The position numbers were made by a program, and so were the translations under genes. From NCBI GenBank assembly GCA_002862125.1, contig PHSP01000003.1, forward strand, positions 1,550,001-1,614,000: a DNA stretch of 64,000 bases, read 5' to 3'. This DNA comes from Methylobacter sp. KS41. Lineage in GTDB: Bacteria > Pseudomonadota > Gammaproteobacteria > Methylococcales > Methylomonadaceae. Below the pieces are notes generated by a model that worked only from the letters and a program-made list of their open reading frames with translations, did not search any database and was not told the DNA's origin. Positions 29,316 through 37,883 of this stretch are shown piece after piece. How positions within the stretch are numbered: the stretch's first letter is position 1; the number at the start of each line of letters is the position of its first letter.

Positions 29316-29430
29316 AAAACAAACCAGCATTTTTGGTGCGTGATATGATTGTCTAATAGTCAACATGTTATGTAGTATTTGAGGCTTGATCAGCAAGAGG
29401 TTTAAATGGCTTGGAGCTGACAAGCTCTTC

Positions 29431-30147
29431 TCACCAGGTTCTAAAATCGCCTGTATCCAAATGGACAAAATTATTCTGGGGATAATAGCCGACGCCGCCT
29501 TGCGCCATGGCGAGCGCGGCGTTTTTGATTGTTCTGGATGATACTCCTTCAACTCTTATGTCAATGGCCCTGCCTTGCATATGGAAACTGTGTTCTGCAA
29601 CACCATGACTATGTTTGCGTAACTGGGCATTGGTGAAAGGAGAACGGTAACCGGAGATAATGTGAAAAGGTTTATTAACGCCCAGAGTTTGCTTCAGATC
29701 AAACAATTGATCCAGTAATGCGGTATCAATAGGGTGAATATCATCGGTATGGTAGTCGCGAAGCAGATAATTGATTTCATGCAGCGCATCTTTAATATAA
29801 CTACCGCGTTCGAAATAGGTTAACTTCAATTTATCGCCCGTATGGGTGTGCTCGAACGAGAGCGTTTTATATAAGGGTGTGTGGAGGTAAGGCGATGGAG
29901 TTGGGGTGCGCTCTGAAATGAAGCGCGAGTGAAACTGCCGCGCCAGGGCGCGGATAGGTTTTGCATGCACGACCTGTTTGTGTCCATGCCGCCCCGGATA
30001 GATAACATGCCGGACTGCAGCTGTTGCAGTAGCGGAACCGCCTAATGCCAGCAAGGAGCCGCAAGCCAGCTTTTTCAGAAACTTGCGTCTTGATGTAATA
30101 CTGATATCTTCGTCAATCTTCGTGTTGTTTAATGGTTGCTCGTTCAT
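29431..30147 (-). CDS. YcbK/DUF882-family M15-type peptidase with Tat signal
   Basis: A 238-residue exported protein. The N-terminus has a twin-arginine signal, SRRKFLKKLACGSLLALGG (residues 19-37). The C-terminal 150 residues are the DUF882/peptidase M15 fold: HIISGYRSPFTNAQLRKH, HSFHMQGRAIDIRVEG and YYPQNNFVHLDTGDFRTW, with the zinc ligands H, D and H. It probably trims peptide stems in peptidoglycan. The neighbouring L,D-transpeptidase has the same substrate; ycbB and ycbK are also adjacent in E. coli. Confidence 0.9.
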   Translation of the reverse strand: MNEQPLNNTKIDEDISITSRRKFLKKLACGSLLALGGSATATAAVRHVIYPGRHGHKQVVHAKPIRALARQFHSRFISERTPTPSPYLHTPLYKTLSFEHTHTGDKLKLTYFERGSYIKDALHEINYLLRDYHTDDIHPIDTALLDQLFDLKQTLGVNKPFHIISGYRSPFTNAQLRKHSHGVAEHSFHMQGRAIDIRVEGVSSRTIKNAALAMAQGGVGYYPQNNFVHLDTGDFRTW

Positions 30148-30526
30148 AGCTTTAACTCAGATAACGTTTTTACTTTATTGTCCACCAAAAAGTCTTAAAT
30201 TACCCTTAAGAAGTCTTAATTAGTTCAATTGCATTAAATTTGAATGTGGATTTTCTGCCGATGATGTAAAACCCGGATGTGCAATCACTGTGGCTTAAGC
30301 GGTCGCACGTACTATCGCGGGTAATCATCTGATTTCTTGTGTAACCGGAAACGTCAGCATAGTATAAAATGCGGAAAATTCAAGGGCTACGGTTTATTAG
30401 AAGTTGCCTGTGTGTGCTAATTCACTTGGGCTTTTTCAATCTATTGGTATACTGAACGTGATTTGCAATATCAACAGATTGTCTTTATAAATTATTTGCG
30501 ATGAGCCGTAAACGGACGCCATTGAG
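30148..30526 (+). other. Divergent intergenic region
   Basis: About 380 bp between divergent genes. I see no ORF. Both promoters should be here; I cannot point to clear boxes. Confidence 0.4.
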
Positions 30527-31819
30527 ATGACTAAAAAAATCGTTAAACCATCGACCTATCTAACTGAAGTTAAAGCGCTTTCTGATCGCATTGTCAAAGC
30601 GCAACAACCGATACGCATTCTTGATGCGATTAAATGGGATGACAATATCAAACAGGATTTTTTTAAGAATAAGTGCAAAAAACCACCGGCAGTGACAACT
30701 GAATATTATCAAAATCGGCACTTAGGCTTTGATCCTGATGAGAAAAGGGACGAGTTTTATCAGATTGAGCGTGATCTGGTGCGTAAACTTGGGCAACTTA
30801 ATCCGCTCAGCGTTATCATGCGCCGCATTTGCCGTGAGTATCAAGATGTTGTGCGTATGCTGGAAGCCAGGGGAATGCAAACGTTTTCCAATATTTCACA
30901 AGAATTGTACGGTTCTTCCCAAGATGTTTTTCATGTCGGCGACCCAACTATTGCCAGTCTTGGCAGTATGATGGAAGAAACCTTGTCTCAACTCCTGCAA
31001 CTGGATTTTTTAACTGAAGAACCAAAAACCATTAACGCAGTTGATGCAGTAACCATCCTAAACGAAAAAATAGAATCCATGTTTCCTGGTGACGGTCTGC
31101 GTGCAATGATTAGCGATGGAATTCTTGCCGATGCCGCAGCGGGCACGGATTACATTAAACTGCGAGCGGACGCTTCTTTTAATATGCGTGATTTACGTGT
31201 GCTTGAAGTTCACGAAATATGGGTGCATTTAGGCACTACTTTGAATGGTCTGGCCCAGCCTTATTGCACATTTCTTGGTAAAGGACCGCCTTCTGCGACT
31301 GTCACGCAAGAAGGATTGGCGGTATTGATGGAAATTTTGACCTTCAGTTCCACTCCCAACCGGCTTATGCGCCTGATTAACCGTGTGCGCGCCATTACGC
31401 TGACTGAAGAAGGCGCGAATTTCATGGATATATTCGCTTTCTTCAAGGACAAAGGGATGGATGACGAAGAAAACTACACACTCAGTAGCCGTGTTTTTAG
31501 AGGCAGCCGCCCCGATGGTTTACCGTTTACCAAAGACCTAACCTATATTAAAGGTTTCGTGCTCACTTATAATTTTATGCGTCTGGCGGTCAGCAAGGGG
31601 AAGCCGGATAGAATTCCGTTATTATTTTGCGGTAAGACCATGATTGAGGATATGAAAGTCCTGGTCGATCTGGTTGAGGAAGGTACAGTAATAGCGCCCC
31701 GTTTTCTACCGCCGCAGTTCAGGGATCTGATGGGATTGTCGTCGTGGCTAAGTTTTAGCCGTTTTATGTCATCGCTGAATTTCCGGCAACTGGAACAGGA
31801 TTATGCGAATATTCTGTGA
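30527..31819 (+). CDS. DUF1704 / flavohemoglobin expression-modulating QEGLA motif protein
   Basis: A 430-residue soluble protein. It contains the QEGLA motif (TVTQEGLAVLMEILTF, about residue 264) that names the family, and upstream VLEVHEIWVHLGTTLNG (about residue 225), a metallopeptidase-like HExxxH helix of the DUF1704 fold. Related proteins are zinc peptidases removing C-terminal residues in eukaryotes; the bacterial role is unknown and the name reflects an old genetic observation. It is a single gene with its own upstream region; downstream lies IS and intron DNA. Confidence 0.82.
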   Translation: MTKKIVKPSTYLTEVKALSDRIVKAQQPIRILDAIKWDDNIKQDFFKNKCKKPPAVTTEYYQNRHLGFDPDEKRDEFYQIERDLVRKLGQLNPLSVIMRRICREYQDVVRMLEARGMQTFSNISQELYGSSQDVFHVGDPTIASLGSMMEETLSQLLQLDFLTEEPKTINAVDAVTILNEKIESMFPGDGLRAMISDGILADAAAGTDYIKLRADASFNMRDLRVLEVHEIWVHLGTTLNGLAQPYCTFLGKGPPSATVTQEGLAVLMEILTFSSTPNRLMRLINRVRAITLTEEGANFMDIFAFFKDKGMDDEENYTLSSRVFRGSRPDGLPFTKDLTYIKGFVLTYNFMRLAVSKGKPDRIPLLFCGKTMIEDMKVLVDLVEEGTVIAPRFLPPQFRDLMGLSSWLSFSRFMSSLNFRQLEQDYANIL

Positions 31820-32756
31820 GGTCCGTTGACGGCTAAAGCATAGGCGAACCTCTATTAATTGTATATTAGAGTAATAGCTAATTCGTCGGCTCAATGGCAA
31901 AGTCTCAGCATGGATTGAGAATTGTGCATTGCTTGGCTAGCATGCCCATACCAAGGGATTGAACGGTCCGGTAAGTATGGGGTTCTCCATCATCAGCTGC
32001 GGTTTTTGTTTTTGTTCTTCGCGTAATCAAGGCTTTGGCATTGGCGAAAAACGCGAAAAATATCAAGACGTCTCGTCAAATGGATGTCGCTAAAAAGAAG
32101 AGTTAAAATATCCAATTGATGTTAAATGATATTTTTAGATAGGAAATCGCCGATAATAATAAATCAATAACTGTGCGACAAGCTAAGCTTGTCATTTCTT
32201 GCAAGGTGAAAGTCCTTGTCTGGAACTCAAGGGAATGAGTTCAAAGGCCTAACCAGCCACCAGTATCGAGTGTTGCACCTTTGGCGGAGTATTGATGTGG
32301 CTATATGGCTACACTAATGCGAACAAAATAGGTGAAGCGTACACAGAGAACCGTATAGGTCACAGGGGGCTTGCACGTCCCTGAAGCTATTTCAGCATCG
32401 TTAGTTTATAAAACAAACGGCGACATTTTAGTTATGATGGAAGCCAATACTAAGGAATCATTTTGGTGAGATTCTGGAGGGTTTGTCGGTGTCAGAGAGC
32501 GTGACATGTATAGAGAGAAATGATGAGAACTTGTGAGACCCTCTTGGTTCCTGGTAACAAGATAAGTTGACTAAACCTGAATCTTGTTTATGCAGGTAAG
32601 CCTACCCAACTAAAAGAAGGGTGGCTGAAGACTGGAAGGGAGTCAGATACATTCATAGTACTCTGAGCGCGGGAAAGCCGCGTACATTGGGGAAGGGATG
32701 TACAAAACTGTGTAGCCCGCAAAGGCAACTCTTACCGAACATGACGGATTGGATAA

Positions 32757-34043
32757 ATGGAGCAAACCTCACTGCGGGGAATAGCCAATAAAGCGGTACA
32801 AGATAAGACTTACCGATTTCGGAATTTGTTTGGCTTACTAACGGTTGGATTCTTGTTTTGGTGTTGGGGGTTTGTCAACAAGAAAGCAAGTGCGGGTGTA
32901 GATCGCATCGATGCTCGGATGTACGAAGAGCATCTCATCGGCAATATTGAACAGTTGGTTGAGCAAATCAAAGGAAAGACGTATCGGACTAAGTTGGTGC
33001 TTAGAAAGTATATTCCGAAGCTGGGCGGGAAGTTACGCCCTCTAGGAATACCTGCACTAGCAGATAAGCTGTTGCAATTAGCAGTAGCTAAGATTTTAGA
33101 GGCAATCTACGAGCAGGATTTTCTAGGCTGTAGTTATGGTTATCGGCCCAATACAGGTGCGCTTAAAGCGGTCAAGGATTTGTCACAGGCGCTCATGTTT
33201 GGACGGTATCACTACCTTGTTGAGGCTGATATTAAAGGCTTTTTCAACAATATAGACCATGATCTATTGATGGAAATGTTGGGAAAGCGAATAGATGACA
33301 AAGCCTTCTTGAATCTGATTTGGAAATGGCTGAAGGCAGGCATACTTGATAAAGGGCAGGTCATTTGCCCGCTAACGGGTACGCCGCAAGGTGGAGTGGT
33401 ATCGCCAATTTTGGCTAATATTTATCTTCACACGGTGCTGGATGTTTGGTTTTATGAAACAGTACAAACGCATTGCCGAGGACAGGTTTATCTCTGTCGT
33501 TATGCGGATGATTTTGTTTGTGCTTTTGAATATGAAAATGATGCGCAACGTTTCTACGAAGCCTTAGAGAAAAGACTCAATAAATTTAACTTGGAAGTAG
33601 CGGAAAATAAAACCCATCTGTTGGTTTTCAGTCGCTGCAAGATAAGAAATGGATCGAGTTTTGATTTTCTAGGGTTTGAGTTTCGCTGGGGAGTAAATCG
33701 TCATATTAAGAATCGGTCACGTATTCCGATTATAAAGCGGCGTACTTCACGAGAGAAATTGTACGCATCATTGGCAAATTTTAAAGTGTGGCTTAAGAAA
33801 TCGAGTCTGTTACCCAAGAACATTCTGTTTGCAATGTTAAACAGGAAATTACGTGGATATTATAATTACTACGGAATCATAGGTAACTACAAGAGTTTAG
33901 GCTGCTTTGTTTATCGTGTTACGCAAGCTCTTTTCAAATGGCTGAATCGGCGCTCACAGCGCAAGAGCTACAATTGGGAAGGGTTTAAAGAACTGGTAAA
34001 ACACTTTGGAATCGTCAAACCGCGAATCTGTCATGCTTTCTGA
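32757..34043 (+). CDS. ltrA: Group II intron reverse transcriptase/maturase
   Basis: A 428-residue intron-encoded protein. RT motifs are LRPLGIPALADKLLQ, YGYRPNTGALKAVKDL, EADIKGFFNNIDHD, GTPQGGVVSPILANIYLH and the catalytic YADDFV (about residue 250). The C-terminal part is the maturase (X) domain with KLRGYYNYYGIIGN. There is no HNH endonuclease domain, so mobility would need nicks made elsewhere, as in endonuclease-less lineages. ATG at 32757 follows the 5' RNA domains; no frameshift is seen. Confidence 0.95.
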   Translation: MEQTSLRGIANKAVQDKTYRFRNLFGLLTVGFLFWCWGFVNKKASAGVDRIDARMYEEHLIGNIEQLVEQIKGKTYRTKLVLRKYIPKLGGKLRPLGIPALADKLLQLAVAKILEAIYEQDFLGCSYGYRPNTGALKAVKDLSQALMFGRYHYLVEADIKGFFNNIDHDLLMEMLGKRIDDKAFLNLIWKWLKAGILDKGQVICPLTGTPQGGVVSPILANIYLHTVLDVWFYETVQTHCRGQVYLCRYADDFVCAFEYENDAQRFYEALEKRLNKFNLEVAENKTHLLVFSRCKIRNGSSFDFLGFEFRWGVNRHIKNRSRIPIIKRRTSREKLYASLANFKVWLKKSSLLPKNILFAMLNRKLRGYYNYYGIIGNYKSLGCFVYRVTQALFKWLNRRSQRKSYNWEGFKELVKHFGIVKPRICHAF

Positions 34044-34082
34044 GGGCTTAATCTGTACCGTGTGCAAGTGAGCAGTTTTGAA

Positions 34083-34115
34083 GAGCCTTGTGCGGTAATT
34101 CCGCACGCAGGGATC
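34083..34115 (+). ncRNA. Group II intron domain V
   Basis: GAGCCTTGTGCGG...CCGCACGCAGGGATC folds as the catalytic domain V hairpin with the AGC triad at 34084-34086 and a TAAT-type loop. Domain VI and the 3' splice site (34155) follow. One pair (G with A near the base) departs from the consensus. Confidence 0.8.
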
Positions 34116-34227
34116 TGTGAGGGGGCAGTCGGGTAACTGGCTGTTCTACCTCGATTAAGCAAGCTGGGGAGCGCGAAGATGGGTTAAAATCATAGACCTC
34201 GCCCCGTTGCCAAATGAAGGTTAAATA

Positions 34228-34608
34228 ATGAGTATTAAATCAGGTTTAATAAAAATAGCGATAAAATGGACCCCTAAAATGTTGGTTTTATGGGTGGCAA
34301 ACATAATACTTAAAGGCGTAGCAGAATTAACAGATTTTAGTTTTGACCTTGAAGCACGAAAAGCATACATACAAATACAACTTGCCGGTGAATCAGAAAC
34401 GATTGAGGTTTGGCTTGAAGGATTTGCCATTATCAGCGATGAGGAGTCTCATAAATTGATCATTCAACAGGCACACTCGAACCGTCTCTGGTTGGAAAAT
34501 TTACTATCCCGTATCGTAGGAAAATCGTGGAAAATCCCCGTTACTTCTCAAATGACGTCGCAAATTGAGCTTCTCAGCGAGCTTTTCAAGGCCGGAAGTC
34601 CGAATTAA
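34228..34608 (+). CDS. Hypothetical protein
   Basis: 126 residues from an ATG preceded by AAGG. The N-terminal part has an amphipathic to hydrophobic helix (MLVLWVANIILKGVAEL), then a beta-rich stretch (ARKAYIQIQLAGESETIEVWLEGF) and helices. I recognise no family. The pattern would fit a small membrane-associated or lipid-binding protein, but this is only inference. It stands just right of the IS remnant and is not clearly linked to neighbours. Confidence 0.6.
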   Translation: MSIKSGLIKIAIKWTPKMLVLWVANIILKGVAELTDFSFDLEARKAYIQIQLAGESETIEVWLEGFAIISDEESHKLIIQQAHSNRLWLENLLSRIVGKSWKIPVTSQMTSQIELLSELFKAGSPN

Positions 34609-34911
34609 TTGGAGTTGACTGGCTTAATTTGTGTGTCCGTGGATTGGTTTATTGAATACGGTGACAGAAAATATCCTGCCAGGAGCAGAGTCGATCATGT
34701 CTGTTTTTATACGGCTAAGATGGCATCCGGACTATTGGCATGCGATAAACTGGTTTTCATAAAACTTTATGGCTGGAGACATTAACCCAGGAAGGTTAAT
34801 TATTGACCCAATTTCCATAGGGTTTTAAGGTGAAGGTACGCGCGATTAAGAACAATAGCATGGAAAAGTGATATTTTAAATTCAACTTGCTCAAGTAAAG
34901 CAGATGAACCG
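34609..34911 (+). other. Intergenic region
   Basis: About 300 bp without a credible gene; nothing distinctive was seen. Confidence 0.4.
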
Positions 34912-35577
34912 ATGAATCAAGACGACAAAAAATCAGCTGAACGCACTTTGGTAAGCAGTTCACTGGAGAGCGTGGAGCAAGCTGATGGAAAAAAATTTCT
35001 AGGCGTAGCTGCAAAAGTTGGCGAAATCGAGAAAGAGCTTGCTCATGTTTCCGTGGCGTTGCACGAAAAAGCCAAGAGGCTTGGTTGTGATGCTTTGGAT
35101 TTGGTTAAACATCCAAGCCGTTACGCGGAGCTGGGAGCAAGTTTTGCTGAAAGCATGGCTGGTGAAAGTTTGGGGGAAATAGTGGGCGCCAGCTTGGGTA
35201 CGGTGTTCGGGCCGGAGGGAACCGTGATCGGCGCCGAAGTGGGGGGCATGGCCGGTGAAGTATTCGGAGCCCGTCATGGAGACCAAGTTGCAAAAAAGCT
35301 TCTTCATAAAACTGAGATTGAACCCCCATTGACTGAAGACTTGCAAAAAGAAGGCAGCGCAAAAGTAAGCAGTCACGCCGGAAAAATGATCGGAGGCATG
35401 GTAGGTAATGCCTTATTTGACGATGCAGGGGGCGAAATTGGGGAGGTGATTGGCGACAAGTTAGGAAAACTAGCTGGCTCGCTTGCATTTGAACACGTCG
35501 AGAAAATGCATATCAAGAATGACGATGAGCCTCCGCTCTGCGATGTCTCGAAAACAACCAGCTTAGCCAAGGATTAA
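34912..35577 (+). CDS. Hypothetical protein with glycine-zipper repeats
   Basis: 221 residues without a signal peptide. A charged helical N-terminus (KVGEIEKELAHVSVALHEKA) is followed by two Gly/Ala-rich zipper blocks, LGEIVGASLGTVFGPEGTVI and IGGMVGNALFDDAGGEIGEV, each of GxxxG spacing. The two halves look like a duplication. Glycine zippers pack helices in membranes or assemblies. No family is recognised. The gene has no obvious operon partner. Confidence 0.6.
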   Translation: MNQDDKKSAERTLVSSSLESVEQADGKKFLGVAAKVGEIEKELAHVSVALHEKAKRLGCDALDLVKHPSRYAELGASFAESMAGESLGEIVGASLGTVFGPEGTVIGAEVGGMAGEVFGARHGDQVAKKLLHKTEIEPPLTEDLQKEGSAKVSSHAGKMIGGMVGNALFDDAGGEIGEVIGDKLGKLAGSLAFEHVEKMHIKNDDEPPLCDVSKTTSLAKD

Positions 35578-36163
35578 GGTAAATATATTGGAAAAATGGG
35601 TCAAGTCTCGAAATCAAAGCTCGAAATCAAAGCTCGAAATCAAAGCGTCCAACCAAGGGGTCCTTGCCCATGGGTTTAAACCGGAAACTCCGGACATCGG
35701 TCACGACATTGTTGCTGTGTGCATCACCGGGAAGACGCAGTAAAAGGACAATAGGTGGAAGATGCCGGATGTGATTCTGTATGTTAACCGTGCATGGCGT
35801 GCGTTACGTTTGTTTTCCCAGTGCTTCCTAATCCGGCCAAATGCCTATGGCTATTTTCACCGCTGTACTGGCATAGTACGTGGTAAAACATGTTCGAAAT
35901 TTTGCGGTGGCTTTCATAAGGCGCAAAGCCCGGCGTCATACGCTTTCCACGCCATAATCGCTTGTCTGGGCATCTTGAGTCTCCAAGAATCTGGATATGA
36001 TCCAATCAGCTAAGACTTCATTTCTTCTACATCGTTATGGCCAATACGATGCTGAAAAGAGGCGCGAGGCCAAACTTTTAAAGATATTTCGAGATATGCT
36101 TTCGTCAAAGCTTAAGCCTGATTTCCAAATGAAATATTTTTGTTGATAAGCATCGGGGTATAA
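35578..36163 (+). other. Intergenic region with tandem repeat
   Basis: About 590 bp. It begins with the 13-bp tandem repeat listed separately. Frames of 60-85 codons on both strands (35762-36013) have no family resemblance and no good start; the region may be decayed mobile DNA. Confidence 0.4.
35607..35645 (+). repeat. Three perfect 13-bp tandem repeats
   Basis: CTCGAAATCAAAG occurs three times without change at 35607-35619, 35620-35632 and 35633-35645. There are no spacers, so it is not a CRISPR. Function is unknown. Confidence 0.9.
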
Positions 36164-36478
36164 CTATTTCACAATGAGGCTGTTATTAACCATTTTTACG
36201 CCCTTTACTTTTCTTGCAACCTCGGCAGCTCTGGCGGCCATGGCACTGGAATCAACGAAACCGCTAAGCTGCACGGTACCTTTAAAGGTTTTTACACTAA
36301 TCTGAAAAACTTTAAGTTTGGAATCACTCAATATTGAAGTTTTTACTTTGGTGGTAATGGCGGAGTCGTCTACATACTCACCTGTACTTTCATACGTTCT
36401 GCCGCCTGCGCAACCCGCAACAGAAACGGCCAACACAAGACTTATTAATAACCGGAGCATCAAGTTTAATTTGTTCAT
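36164..36478 (-). CDS. BON-domain lipoprotein
   Basis: 104 residues from MNKLNLMLRLL (36478); the open frame extends to 36661, but the lipoprotein signal with lipobox VAGC fixes this start. After the Cys comes one BON domain: DSAITTKVKTSILSDSKLK, VFQISVKTFKGTVQLSGFVDS and VKGVKMVNNSLIVK. BON proteins (OsmY, DolP type) bind phospholipids and stabilise the envelope. The gene is divergent from the SNase gene. Confidence 0.88.
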   Translation of the reverse strand: MNKLNLMLRLLISLVLAVSVAGCAGGRTYESTGEYVDDSAITTKVKTSILSDSKLKVFQISVKTFKGTVQLSGFVDSSAMAARAAEVARKVKGVKMVNNSLIVK

Positions 36479-36851
36479 AATGGTTCTGTTTAAGAAAAAT
36501 AAGTTATAAAGTTGTAGGTGAAGACAGTTAAGCGAACCGTTCGGTTTCGGTGTAATTCGTATCGGGACAGCCAAACGGTTGACGGTAAAATGATACAACA
36601 ATATCGAATAGTTGTAACCCGCGACAGAAAATGAAGCGGGAATAGTGTTGCTATTTAACATACACTACCGTGGTAAGTTTTTTGATGGGTTTGCTTCGAT
36701 GGAGGATTTTCCATGCCTATCCGGCATTTTACTGGGTCCTTTTACACAATCAAATTCCGTGAAACTAAAGAGAAATACCGAGCCCTGCTCCCACTATCTA
36801 AAACATTCTGAATATATGGATCTTCATTTTCCGTGCTTTAAGGTTCATTGA
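36479..36851 (+). other. Divergent intergenic region
   Basis: About 370 bp between the BON and SNase genes. I see no gene; a frame at 36645-36851 lacks support. Confidence 0.4.
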
Positions 36852-37718
36852 ATGCAAGAAAATCAGCCCTTAAGGCATCAATTTAGTGAACACAGTGCAA
36901 AGTTTTTGCTGGGTTTATTGATTTTATGGTTATGTTTGCCTGCTTGGGTAGACGCAAAAATATATCAATGGCAGGACTCAAACGGCAGCGAGCACTTTTC
37001 AGATCGATTTTATCCTGATGCTAAAATTGTCGATGTAAAACCCGGCTATGGCTATTTTAAGGTTAAAAAGGTATATGATGGCGATACAGTTGAGCTGGAG
37101 GATGGCCGTAAAATTCGATTATTGGCTATCAACACGCCGGAAGTCCAGCATAAAGATAAGATGGCTGAAGCGGGCGGAGAGGAGGCCAAGGCCTGGTTAA
37201 TTAATAAACTGCAGCATGCCAAGGTTCGTCTGGAGTTTGATGTTGAGAGAACCGATAAATACGGGAGAACTTTAGCGCATCTGTTCAGTGATAAAAATGA
37301 GCATATTAATTTGTCCCTGGTCAAGGAAGGTTTGGCGGAAGTCAGCATTTATCCGCCTAATTTGCTGTATGTCAATGAGCTAATTACTGCCGGGAACAAG
37401 GCTGAGCAAGACAGGCTGGGCGTTTGGCAGCGCCCTCAGTATGCCGCAATACCCGTTAACAATCTTACATCTGCCGGGCATCCTGGCTGGTCTCGGCTAG
37501 TGGGCAAGGTTGCCGCTATTCGCAATACATCCAAATCTATTTATCTGGTGTTTTCCAGCCGGTTTGAGGCGCGTATTGAACGCCAATGGCAGTCTTTATT
37601 TCCTGATGTGAATGACTATTTGGGCAAAACTGTTGAAGTCCGTGGCTGGTTGAGCAAAAACGGAAATCATTTTTCACTATTAATTCGTCATTCTAGTGCG
37701 ATCAAGCAAAAATTATAA
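36852..37718 (+). CDS. SNase-like thermonuclease with N-terminal DUF4124
   Basis: 288 residues. After a hydrophobic export helix (about 21-35) a short DUF4124 segment (AKIYQWQDSNGSEHFSDRF) precedes the staphylococcal-nuclease domain (about 70-200): VKKVYDGDTVELEDGRKIRL with the active Arg, then LAINTPEV and TDKYGRTLAHLF with the second Arg. The C-terminal 80 residues (VGKVAAIRNTSKSIYLVFSS) form an OB-fold-like extension. A secreted or periplasmic nuclease is likely. Confidence 0.88.
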   Translation: MQENQPLRHQFSEHSAKFLLGLLILWLCLPAWVDAKIYQWQDSNGSEHFSDRFYPDAKIVDVKPGYGYFKVKKVYDGDTVELEDGRKIRLLAINTPEVQHKDKMAEAGGEEAKAWLINKLQHAKVRLEFDVERTDKYGRTLAHLFSDKNEHINLSLVKEGLAEVSIYPPNLLYVNELITAGNKAEQDRLGVWQRPQYAAIPVNNLTSAGHPGWSRLVGKVAAIRNTSKSIYLVFSSRFEARIERQWQSLFPDVNDYLGKTVEVRGWLSKNGNHFSLLIRHSSAIKQKL

Positions 37719-37883
37719 AGTAAAGGTCCAGTTTCATTTTTTGTGGTAACTTTAGCGATACATCCAGGCGCCTTTGTCAGGGATTTGCTGATTATATTAA
37801 TGACGCCATGTCAATGCGGTGCTAGAGTTTTGAAAGTCAAATGCTACAATGACTCGCTAATTAAAAATACCTAAACTATTCCC

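Larger units (their letters stand above)
32173..34155 (+). mobile_element. Complete group II intron
   Basis: Starts with GTGCGAC, the bacterial group II 5' consensus, and ends ...CTACCTCGAT. The boundaries are fixed by comparison with the uninterrupted IS at 11180-11191: 5' exon AATCAATAACT, 3' exon TAAGCAAGC. It contains about 580 bases of structured 5' RNA, a maturase-reverse transcriptase (32757-34043) and domains V-VI downstream. AGTTAT at 32431-32436 is complementary to the last six exon bases ATAACT (32167-32172) and may be EBS1. All parts look intact. Confidence 0.9.
31889..34183 (-). mobile_element. Decayed IS1634-family remnant, split by a group II intron
   Basis: Positions 31889-32172 align by eye with 10909-11190 of the intact IS1634 element: GGCTCAATGGCAAAGTCT at one end and AAATCAATAACT at the other. 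The minus strand encodes a degenerate transposase N-terminus (KTKTAADDGEPHTYR-like, with an internal stop before DFAIEP). After the intron, 34156-34183 resembles the terminal 27 bp of the intact element and ends in GCGAAGATGGG, the inverted repeat. The rest of the transposase and the other end are absent. A small deleted relative is the simplest explanation. Confidence 0.82.

Noticed and set aside
32757-34043. The reverse transcriptase as part of a retron or another RT-based defence system
   Set aside because: It has group II RT and maturase motifs, is flanked by a GTGCGAC start and domain V-VI, and inserts exactly in an IS end. This fits an intron, not a retron.
35607-35645. CRISPR-like array
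   Set aside because: Direct repeats without spacers and no cas genes.
35762-36013. Frames of 60-85 codons on both strands
   Set aside because: They overlap each other and show no family match; likely chance in decayed DNA.
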